Shown here piece by piece: positions 56,589 to 64,000 of a stretch of DNA of 64,000 nucleotides (positions within the stretch are counted from its first letter, which is position 1; every line of letters begins with the position of its first letter). The notes under the pieces were generated by a model. It made no database searches. It was not told the origin of the DNA and saw only the letters and a list, made by a program, of their open reading frames with translations. Origin of the DNA: Methanobacterium sp. UBA353 (lineage in GTDB: Archaea > Methanobacteriota > Methanobacteria > Methanobacteriales > Methanobacteriaceae); assembly GCA_002496805.1 (NCBI GenBank), contig DALO01000002.1, forward strand, positions 124,001 to 188,000. Direction: 5' to 3'. The position numbers and the translations under genes were made by a program.

Positions 56589-56650
56589 AAGCCTCAGCTC
56601 GCCCATCAGTCATCATGTTTTCAGAGCTCATAGGGTTCATCATTGGCTCG
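56589..56650 (-). ncRNA. C/D box guide sRNA (double guide)
   Basis: On the minus strand the elements follow in strict order: terminal stem GAGCC, box C ATGATGA (56643-56637), 12-base guide ACCCTATGAGCT (56636-56625), box D' CTGA (56624-56621), spacer AAAC, box C' ATGATGA (56616-56610), 12-base guide CTGATGGGCGAG (56609-56598), box D CTGA (56597-56594), stem GGCTT. Both boxes C are perfect and both guides are of standard length. It should form L7Ae/Nop5/fibrillarin RNPs that 2'-O-methylate RNA five bases from D and D'. It is 3' of pan on the same strand. Confidence 0.88.
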
Positions 56651-56711
56651 ATATAGTTTAAACAAATATTTAAAAAATTATAAAAAAATAAAATTATTGG
56701 AGTCACGGTGC

Positions 56712-57963
<1,252 letters not shown>

Positions 57964-58023
57964 TAGATTTGTGGAGAAAAATAATATCCGCTTTTTTTGA
58001 TATTATTTGTTGCTTTTATTGTC

Positions 58024-58040
58024 TTTAATAATATTTAAGT
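58024..58040 (+). promoter_or_regulatory. TATA region of the MBF1 gene
   Basis: TTTAATAATATTTAAGT is a TATA box. A start of transcription near 58055-58060 is downstream of GTG 58047, which supports ATG 58086 as the translation start of the MBF1 gene. Confidence 0.45.
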
Positions 58041-58085
58041 ATTGAGGTGTCTAATTATATACCAACTAAAACTAAAGGGATCAGC

Positions 58086-58565
58086 ATGAGATGCGAGATA
58101 TGCGGAAAAAAAGTTACTGGAAAACCAGTAAGAACGAAAATTGACAATTCAATCATGTCAACATGTAATGATTGTTCTAAATTCGGTAAAATACAACGAG
58201 AACCTCCAAGGCCCAATCGAGGCCCCGGTAGCCGGGGTTCTGTGGGTCGAAGACGAACATTCAGATCTCAGGAACCAACCCATGAAGTTATTGAAGACTA
58301 TCAGAAGGTCATCAGAGAAGCTAGGGAAAAAAAAGGTTGGTCTAGAGAAGATCTGGGTGAAAATATTTACGAAAAAGTTTCGGTTATTAACCGTCTGGAA
58401 TCAGGAAAAATGGTCCCGGATTTGAAACTAGCAAGGAAACTCGAAAAAAGTTTAAATATCACCCTACTGGAAAAAACAGAAGAAGCACAACTCGATGAAT
58501 CAAATAGTTTAAATAGGCGAAAAGCCACAATTGGGGATGTTGTGCGGATAAAAAAAGTTAAATAG
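58086..58565 (+). CDS. mbf1: MBF1-type multiprotein bridging factor
   Basis: 159 residues. An N-terminal zinc ribbon with C-x2-C (CEIC) and C-x2-C (CNDC), a basic and Gly/Pro-rich linker, then a Cro/cI HTH (KGWSREDLGENIYEKVSVINRLESGKMVPDLKLARKL in part) mark archaeal MBF1. It bridges TBP or ribosomes. The start ATG 58086 follows GGGATCAGC and matches known N-termini (MRCEICGKK); it is better than GTG 58047. It is divergent from pan. Confidence 0.92.
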   Translation: MRCEICGKKVTGKPVRTKIDNSIMSTCNDCSKFGKIQREPPRPNRGPGSRGSVGRRRTFRSQEPTHEVIEDYQKVIREAREKKGWSREDLGENIYEKVSVINRLESGKMVPDLKLARKLEKSLNITLLEKTEEAQLDESNSLNRRKATIGDVVRIKKVK

Positions 58566-58613
58566 ATTTTATCTTCCATTTTTTTAAATAGGAAGATAGG
58601 GTCAATGTGAAGA

Positions 58614-58973
58614 TCAGTTTTTATTTTTTTTAGCAGAATAGTATCCTTTCAGTGTTGGCAGGGTACTGTAAATTTTTTTAAGCTCTCCCCATTGAGCATA
58701 TTCTTGACTAATAACCATGATGTGTGCTGGGGGATGGATATTCCTTATCTGGAGAATACTACGAGTTACATCCTCTTTAACTGATACAAGAACAGCATTT
58801 TTTGATTTAGATCTCAACTTATCATTTATTATTTTTTTTGCAAATTCATCGGCCATTTCAGAATCAATAATTCTTGGTTTTCCAGTTATCTTAAGCTTTG
58901 CGTGTCTTTCGATATCTGCCAAGCTGTTAAGAATTTTTGCCTGGCTTTCAGCGCGTATTAATATTAATGTCAT
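58614..58973 (-). CDS. DUF356 protein
   Basis: 119 residues. Matches the methanogen DUF356 family: LILIRAESQAKILNSLADIERHAKLKITGKPRIID, ADEFAKKII, VLVSVKEDVTRSILQIRNIHPPAHIMVIS. Family members are methanogen-specific and have no known role. No membrane helix. Eight bases separate it from the exported protein upstream in the same transcript, so it may be part of the wall cluster or merely co-transcribed. Confidence 0.85.
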   Translation of the reverse strand: MTLILIRAESQAKILNSLADIERHAKLKITGKPRIIDSEMADEFAKKIINDKLRSKSKNAVLVSVKEDVTRSILQIRNIHPPAHIMVISQEYAQWGELKKIYSTLPTLKGYYSAKKNKN

Positions 58974-58981
58974 GTGATGGA

Positions 58982-60250
58982 TTACCGCCTGTTTTTATTG
59001 AATGAACTGAATAGCGTGCTCCGGAATAATACCAGAATTATCAATATAAGTCCAATAGCTGTTTGAATACTTCCAACAATATCCAGTATTGATGAATTAA
59101 TAGGTAAATTCCATGATGGGGATGATCTATGGTTGGGGAGTGGATTGAAATAAATTCCAACTGAACGGGTGCTTTCAACTATGTTTATATCTTTTGGTTC
59201 GATGTAATTAACACCAAGGAGATAACTGTTGTCTATGGCTTTGTTAATATCACTTGCTATTGTGGCAGTATTGTATCCTTTTTTCTTAACAGAGTATTGA
59301 ACAATCTCTTTTGTAGTTCCACTGACACCTACATTGTCAGTTCCATATATGTACACATTTGTGCTGTTTTTGGTGACAGTGATACTATCTTTCAAGAGAT
59401 CATAGGCGTAAATAGTTTTTAACGCGGTTCCATCGTAAGGGCAAGTATGATAGTTTTCTCCTGCGGGGAATGAAACGCTCCAGCCGCATTCGGGGCATGA
59501 TTTGGAATAGGGTTCATCCAGAGGGTAACCAGTTGTGTTTAATTTGGAAGGTGTAAACATATCGCCAGTAGTTAAGGATGATACGAGGTTATTTCCTCCT
59601 CCCCCATATTTTTCCCCGGCATTTTTGGCTACCATTTCAAAAGATGCACCCAAAATCTCAGTAGCAGGGTATCCATCTCGAATCATTTTACCAATCATTA
59701 TAGCAGTATCCTTTCGCACAGTTGTGGATGATCCGTATAATGGGTTTCCATGGGTGTTACGCAAGTGTATTATTGCTCCTTTTTTACCAGGAGGTAGTGA
59801 AGCTAATCCTCCTGATGCGGGAGTTGCAGTTATGGTACCATCATCATCAACTGTCACCACGTATACATCGAATGATCCTCCCACAGCTGCACCGATGGTG
59901 GGCCCTCCACACATAATTCTAATTCCAGGGAAATTACTGGCGGCACTGGCAGCATTTGATGCACTTTCACCGTTGTTAAGTCTTTTGATTGTTTCAACAA
60001 TGGCACCCAGTCGGGGGGTTTGATTACCTTCACCACCCGAAAGAACAGTAAAATGATGCTCTTTGGACATAATAAATGTGGATTGAAACATGTTTTCTGC
60101 AAATGACATGCTACCGCCTGCAGCTCCATTGGGATCTTTCCCTGTAGGGTCGGTTATGATAATTATGTTGCAAGTAGCTGCTGAGGTGTTAACCACCAGT
60201 ACCATTACCAGCAGAAGCAACACAATTTTGGGTAAACTTTTTTTAATCAT
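58982..60250 (-). CDS. Exported protein with C-terminal anchor and zinc ribbon, wall cluster
   Basis: 422 residues from ATG 60250 (GGTG 6 bases before). A signal peptide (IVLLLLVMVLVVNTSAA) and a C-terminal membrane helix (TAIGLILIILVLF) with a basic end place most of it outside. A Gly/Ser-rich domain with AAVGGSFDVYVVTVDDDGTIT is followed by a ribbon C-x2-C (CPEC) and a second CPYDG-like Cys, 17 residues apart, near residue 265. The cytosolic-style ribbon in an exported protein is unusual. No domain is recognised. It lies beside two Mur ligases, so a pseudomurein role is inferred. Confidence 0.72.
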   Translation of the reverse strand: MIKKSLPKIVLLLLVMVLVVNTSAATCNIIIITDPTGKDPNGAAGGSMSFAENMFQSTFIMSKEHHFTVLSGGEGNQTPRLGAIVETIKRLNNGESASNAASAASNFPGIRIMCGGPTIGAAVGGSFDVYVVTVDDDGTITATPASGGLASLPPGKKGAIIHLRNTHGNPLYGSSTTVRKDTAIMIGKMIRDGYPATEILGASFEMVAKNAGEKYGGGGNNLVSSLTTGDMFTPSKLNTTGYPLDEPYSKSCPECGWSVSFPAGENYHTCPYDGTALKTIYAYDLLKDSITVTKNSTNVYIYGTDNVGVSGTTKEIVQYSVKKKGYNTATIASDINKAIDNSYLLGVNYIEPKDINIVESTRSVGIYFNPLPNHRSSPSWNLPINSSILDIVGSIQTAIGLILIILVLFRSTLFSSFNKNRR

Positions 60251-60269
60251 TTGCATCACCAATTCATGT

Positions 60270-60701
60270 TTATCTATTTGGTTTTACTTCAACTGTGGAA
60301 AAGTCTTCTATAACGTTAACCGTCAATATTCCGGTTTCTTTGTTCAATTTAACATCAACAGCTTTTATAGGCATTACACTTGTTCCAGGAATAGTTGAAA
60401 GTTTAGCTGCCTCACGTGCATTATTCAGGGCTTCATTCATTGGAACATTTCTTTTTGTGGTAACGAGAGTGTCCCCTTGAATGTAACTACCTGTTCTGAA
60501 ACCGACATTGTTAATGTTGACTCTTATGGAGTCGGTGGGCACGACGTCGTTTCCTTTAATTATTACACCAGCTATTGGAATTCCATGTTCTGTTTCAGTA
60601 GATGAAGCATATGACATATAAGACATCAATCTACCAGATGTTATAAGAATAAAAGCCAGCATTAGAATGATCAGTGTGTCTCTCCTTACTTTTATGAACA
60701 T
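60270..60701 (-). CDS. Small membrane-anchored protein, wall cluster
   Basis: 143 residues from ATG 60701 (AAGGTGA upstream). One N-terminal membrane helix (TLIILMLAFILITSGRL) is followed by an outside beta-rich domain with GIPIAGVIIKGNDVVPTDSIRVNINNVGF in part, and an end VNVIEDFSTVEV. It looks like a membrane-tethered small domain of unknown type. It is 19 bases upstream of the 422-residue exported protein, so both are probably made together. Confidence 0.7.
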   Translation of the reverse strand: MFIKVRRDTLIILMLAFILITSGRLMSYMSYASSTETEHGIPIAGVIIKGNDVVPTDSIRVNINNVGFRTGSYIQGDTLVTTKRNVPMNEALNNAREAAKLSTIPGTSVMPIKAVDVKLNKETGILTVNVIEDFSTVEVKPNR

Positions 60702-60732
60702 TTCTCTCACCTTATTTTTATAGCTTGTCTAA

Positions 60733-62292
60733 TCAATTTAAATCTGCTAAAAATTTAATGTTTTCTTTAAATTTAACTGCAGCTTCACCAATGCATATCA
60801 CTACATCTGAATTACATTCTAATCCTTTTTTTAGTCCTTCGATTACTTGTTCTTTAGTGGCACCTAATGTTCCGTTGCGGAATTTGTCGGGTGCATTATC
60901 AGTTAGTTTGATCTTTCCTGATGAAATATATTTTCCTGCTGCTTGCCTAGAGTCATAGGAGGCAGGTATTATAAAATCAGCATTATGTATTGCTTTTTCC
61001 ATAATATCCAAATTTCCAGCAGTTCCAGATTCTGAAGAGATAGTTATGACCGCTGTTAATTTTTCATAGGTCTTACTCAACTCTCTTAGCACGGTTTCAA
61101 CACCTGAGGGGTTGTGTGCGTAATCAACGATTAAATCAACCTTTTCACCACGATGAATATATTCAAGTCGTCCTGGAACACCTTTAAAATCTTTAAGATA
61201 TTTTTTTATGTCTTTTAATGGTATTTGTAATAGTTCATGTGCTGTGGCAATTGCTCCCATGGCATTGTAAACATTATGAAGTCCTTTTATACCCATTTCC
61301 ATTTCGATCACTTCATTAGGGGTTTGAAGTAAGAAAGTGTTTTCGTTTATATTTTTGGCCAAGTAATCTGGAGTGGGTCGTTTCAAACCACATTGACATT
61401 CATAGTAACCTACTCCTGAGAGTGTTTCACTTACCATAATTTCCTTTTTGCACCAACAAAGCTTTTTACTTTCTCCTTGAGAATCATGGTCCACTCCAAA
61501 AGTTACAACCCTACCATCATACTTTAATTCTGCAAATAGCCCCCAGATAGTTGGATCATCACTATTAACCACTAACATTTTTCCTTGAAGCTCTTCTAGG
61601 AGTTCACCTTTTATAAGAGCGTATTTCAAGAAATCATGTTCATCATTCAAATGGTCTGGGTTTATGTTGGTTATAACACCACAAGAAGGATGACATCTTT
61701 GGAGTGTGAATTTCAAGTCACCTTTTTTTCCTTCAGTTCCTGTTTCTAGCACTGCTACGTCTCCACTGAGTCTGCACTGTAATGGGGGAATGTAGTCAAC
61801 ATTACCCTGTAGTGAGTTGAATCCATGTTCAGTGGGCTTCAAACCAGTCATGTAACAGAAATGTTTAAGAAGGGTTGTGGTAGTTGTTTTGCCATTGGTT
61901 CCACTTATGCAGATAACTGGTTTGTTGGGTTTGATTTTTTCTAGAAGATCGTCTACTTCTATTAGCTGAGCATCACTATCAATGATCCTCTGAAACAATT
62001 CTGAAGTTTTAGACAAGCTTGGTGGGGGAAGTATGTAATTAGAAGAAGCAAAAAACGACTCGGGGTGTGCTGATAAAGATATGGGGGTGTCATATTCTTT
62101 GAGTGTGTAGAGAAATGGACAATTTTCTGAATCATGGAGATCAGTGCATATTACATTGTAGTCGTGGTCCATAAGAACCCTTGCTGCCAAATTTCCCACC
62201 ACTCCACAAATTCCGATTACTCCATAGGTTTCGGATTTTTTTTTAGGAATATTTTCCATTTTCAATGAATTTTTTTCCATATGGGCACTCAT
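60733..62292 (-). CDS. Mur ligase with MurT-like cysteine cluster
   Basis: 519 residues from ATG 62292 (GGTG upstream). N-terminal Rossmann-like VIGICGVVGNLAARVL, ATPase P-loop CISGTNGKTTTTTLL near 129, VITNINPDHLNDEHDFLKYALIKG, and the C-terminal VPGRLEYIHRGEKVDLIVDYAHNPSGVETVL with the MurE/MurT-style DYAHNP. In the middle domain four Cys form two C-x-C pairs (CWC and CQC, 18 apart), at the place where MurT has its zinc ribbon. This combination is seen in pseudomurein ligases. It likely adds an amino acid to the pseudomurein peptide. Confidence 0.88.
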   Translation of the reverse strand: MSAHMEKNSLKMENIPKKKSETYGVIGICGVVGNLAARVLMDHDYNVICTDLHDSENCPFLYTLKEYDTPISLSAHPESFFASSNYILPPPSLSKTSELFQRIIDSDAQLIEVDDLLEKIKPNKPVICISGTNGKTTTTTLLKHFCYMTGLKPTEHGFNSLQGNVDYIPPLQCRLSGDVAVLETGTEGKKGDLKFTLQRCHPSCGVITNINPDHLNDEHDFLKYALIKGELLEELQGKMLVVNSDDPTIWGLFAELKYDGRVVTFGVDHDSQGESKKLCWCKKEIMVSETLSGVGYYECQCGLKRPTPDYLAKNINENTFLLQTPNEVIEMEMGIKGLHNVYNAMGAIATAHELLQIPLKDIKKYLKDFKGVPGRLEYIHRGEKVDLIVDYAHNPSGVETVLRELSKTYEKLTAVITISSESGTAGNLDIMEKAIHNADFIIPASYDSRQAAGKYISSGKIKLTDNAPDKFRNGTLGATKEQVIEGLKKGLECNSDVVICIGEAAVKFKENIKFLADLN

Positions 62293-62307
62293 TTTATTTG
62301 ACACCAT

Positions 62308-62738
62308 TTTTTCAATTAATTATTCTTGAAACAGTACTGATATGGGTATAAACCATATTTAAAGTTCCTGAATCTAATTATAAATTTTTAAACATTACAA
62401 ATAATATTTTCTGAAGTTCCATGGTATTATTCGACAGTTTGTTTAGGATTGATATGATAATACTATTTAGTTTTTCGTTTTATAGTATTATTAACAATGG
62501 TTGTCACCAGATTCAATTTATGAAGTCATTTATAAATTCTTACAGCAAAATTATCAAAATTTAATTTCTCAAGCAAGCATGCTGGATGAATCAAATCCAT
62601 TAAAACTTTTTTTTTTTTATTGGAATTAAAAAATTAAAAAAATACCACGTGATATTATACTATACTATTTTTTTATTAAATCACAATACACGTCAGTTTT
62701 AAATCTGACGAATTTAAAGGTTGATCATCTTTCATGAA
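62308..62738 (-). other. Gene-free spacer between two Mur ligases
   Basis: A 430-base AT-rich gap with no gene. It holds a perfect 10-bp inverted repeat (ATAATACTAT at 62457-62466 and ATAGTATTAT at 62482-62491, 15-base loop), a T-run of about twelve near 62610, and a 6-bp hairpin CGTCAG / CTGACG at 62691-62710. The last could end the upstream Mur ligase transcript, and the first could regulate the downstream one. Confidence 0.5.
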
Positions 62739-64000
62739 TTATATGCATTTCATCTGTTTTAAAACATCCAAAGCAGGGTCCATTCCTTGTGCACCGATAA
62801 GGAGGATGGTATCGTTATTTTGGGCTGTTTTAAAAACATTTTTCAATGCTTTAGTTAGTGTGTTACAATGGATGTAATTGATCCCTTCATTTTGAAGTAC
62901 CTCTATAAAAATCTTTTTCTCAGAAGGCTCTACCCAGTTGGCATTATCCACCACATCTTCACTACTGGTTAATATTAAGTTACAATCAATGTCTTTAATT
63001 GAATCAGCAACAGCATGGGCATTTAACTCATTGAGTGAACTTCCTCTAGATCCTCTAATAGCGCATACAAGGTGAAAATTTCCTGAAACCAGTTCTGTTG
63101 CACTTTTTATAGTGGCTGTAATACCTTCTGGATTATGGGCAAAATCATCAATAATGAGGGGGTTCTGAGTCAATATGGTGAACCTACGATTTAAAGCCTG
63201 ATAAGATTTAACAGCTTTCTTAATAATATTCAAGTCAATTTTTAATGCTATACAAGTACTAACGGCTGCCAGAGTGTTTTGAATAAAATGAGAACTTTCA
63301 AATGGGAGATCTTTAAGGGGAATGACTAGTTTTTCTTTATAGAAAATCCCTTCTTTTCTAAATTCAACACTTGTTCCTGAGCCATAGAATGTTACCTCGG
63401 CATTTGGAACAAAATTTTCCATTTTGCGAATTAATGGGTCGTCATGATTCAGGATAACTTGTCTGCCATTAAATCCTCTTAGAGAACCTGAAATCTCTTT
63501 GGAAACATCTTCAATGGTGTTAACCAAGCCGACATGATCTAATGCCACGTTAGTTAAGACAACTACATGGGGGTTTATGGCTTTGGTCATAAGGAAGGCG
63601 TGATCAGCCATACTCCGATCCTCCCACCCCTGAACCTCGGAAACCTCCAAGACCATGGCGTCCAGATCTCCACGAAATTCAGCAATTTGCTTGGCTACCA
63701 TGGGATCAATTAATGTGTTAAACTCTGATTCAGAATCAGTATTAGTATGGGCAGTTAACCCTGCTTCCAGGAGAATTCTATGAATCATATGTGTAGTAGT
63801 TGATTTTCCGTTTGTACCGGTTACCACAATTCTCAAGGTGTTTGGAGCAAAATTTTCAATGGCCCAGGCAATAGCAAAAGCATTTACTAACTCAATTTTT
63901 TCAGCTAAAATTATGGGTAAACCGACTTTTCTAGCAAGTTCAACAGAATTTCCACGGGCATCTTGGGTCACTAAACATGAAACGCCTTTATCAGAGGCCA
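62739..64000 (-). CDS. Mur ligase family protein (5' end outside window)
   Basis: The frame stays open to the edge (420 residues seen; the GTG at 63971 lies within it and upstream residues read ASDKGVSCL). Visible are the end of the N-terminal domain (VELARKVGLPIILAEKIELVN), P-loop VVTGTNGKSTTTHM, LTNVALDHVGLVNTIEDVSKE, NTLAAVSTCIAL, and the C-terminal DFAHNPEGITATI, LVCAIRGSRG and GAQGMDP. The DFAHNP and RGSRG motifs point to MurE/CphA-like acyl ligases. It is probably a pseudomurein peptide ligase and starts the wall cluster in this window. Confidence 0.88.
   Translation of the reverse strand, partial: ASDKGVSCLVTQDARGNSVELARKVGLPIILAEKIELVNAFAIAWAIENFAPNTLRIVVTGTNGKSTTTHMIHRILLEAGLTAHTNTDSESEFNTLIDPMVAKQIAEFRGDLDAMVLEVSEVQGWEDRSMADHAFLMTKAINPHVVVLTNVALDHVGLVNTIEDVSKEISGSLRGFNGRQVILNHDDPLIRKMENFVPNAEVTFYGSGTSVEFRKEGIFYKEKLVIPLKDLPFESSHFIQNTLAAVSTCIALKIDLNIIKKAVKSYQALNRRFTILTQNPLIIDDFAHNPEGITATIKSATELVSGNFHLVCAIRGSRGSSLNELNAHAVADSIKDIDCNLILTSSEDVVDNANWVEPSEKKIFIEVLQNEGINYIHCNTLTKALKNVFKTAQNNDTILLIGAQGMDPALDVLKQMKCI

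Overview
The window is from a mesophilic, AT-rich methanogenic archaeon of the order Methanobacteriales, most like Methanobacterium. The evidence is archaeal information-processing genes (TFE, Spt5, P1/P0 stalk, L40e, PAN, MBF1, Tsr3), archaeal lipid synthesis (GGGP synthase), methanogen-only genes (ComA, a DUF39-ferredoxin protein of the methanogenesis-marker-16 type, TfuA, DUF356) and two clusters of Mur-ligase-like genes, as expected for a pseudomurein cell wall. Most genes have GGTG or GGAGG ribosome binding sites, and AT-rich TATA boxes are visible before several operons. I see no tRNA, rRNA, CRISPR array, insertion sequence or prophage.

Layout. 1-6.9 kb is accessory: a methyltransferase cut by the window edge, a frameshifted iron-sulfur flavoprotein, a SagB-type oxidoreductase, an esterase, a DUF2178 / CPBP protease / XRE regulator group, and a DUF116 protein beside an unannotated 51-residue zinc ribbon. 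7.1-9.0 kb holds a ChlI-like AAA+ ATPase and a von Willebrand A partner. 9.5-14.6 kb is one giant sensor kinase (receiver, eight PAS, two GAF, histidine kinase), followed by the decayed ATPase domain of a second kinase. 15.4-17.7 kb holds tsr3-rpl40e, GGGP synthase and DUF169. 17.8-21.0 kb is a minus-strand operon of Mur ligase, exported membrane-anchored protein and MobA-like nucleotidyltransferase. 21.4-25.8 kb runs hypD, pgp, pmbA, radical SAM and a small acidic protein. 26.9-36.7 kb is mainly the minus-strand ftsZ-secE-spt5-L11-L1-L10-P1 block with alaS, followed by the DUF39-ferredoxin gene. 37.0-41.1 kb is comA with an orphan ABC ATPase, a G3E-type GTPase, a 4Fe-4S protein and a CofE paralogue. 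41.5-44.6 kb is tfe, an HD-domain protein, tfuA and a LarE-type sulfur transferase. 44.7-52.7 kb is CBS, Usp, amidohydrolase, carBA and rimI. 53.2-58.6 kb is a P-type ATPase, cobalt-precorrin-6A reductase, PAN and MBF1. 58.6-64.0 kb is a second wall cluster with two Mur ligases and two membrane proteins.

Main points. (1) A textbook archaeal C/D box guide RNA lies downstream of PAN at 56589-56650. (2) A MobA-like nucleotidyltransferase sits in an operon with a Mur ligase and a membrane protein; pseudomurein peptides are thought to be built on a UDP-linked glutamate, so it is a candidate for the nucleotide-activation step. (3) tfuA is adjacent to a three-cysteine LarE-type sulfur transferase, suggesting a sulfur supply for thioamidation of methyl-coenzyme M reductase. 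(4) comA travels with an ABC ATPase that has no permease, a GTPase and an Fe-S protein of unknown job. (5) Several dyads overlap core promoters, notably those of the DUF2178 gene and of secE-spt5-L11. (6) Two genes appear broken, and the HD-domain gene seems to need a non-standard start codon.
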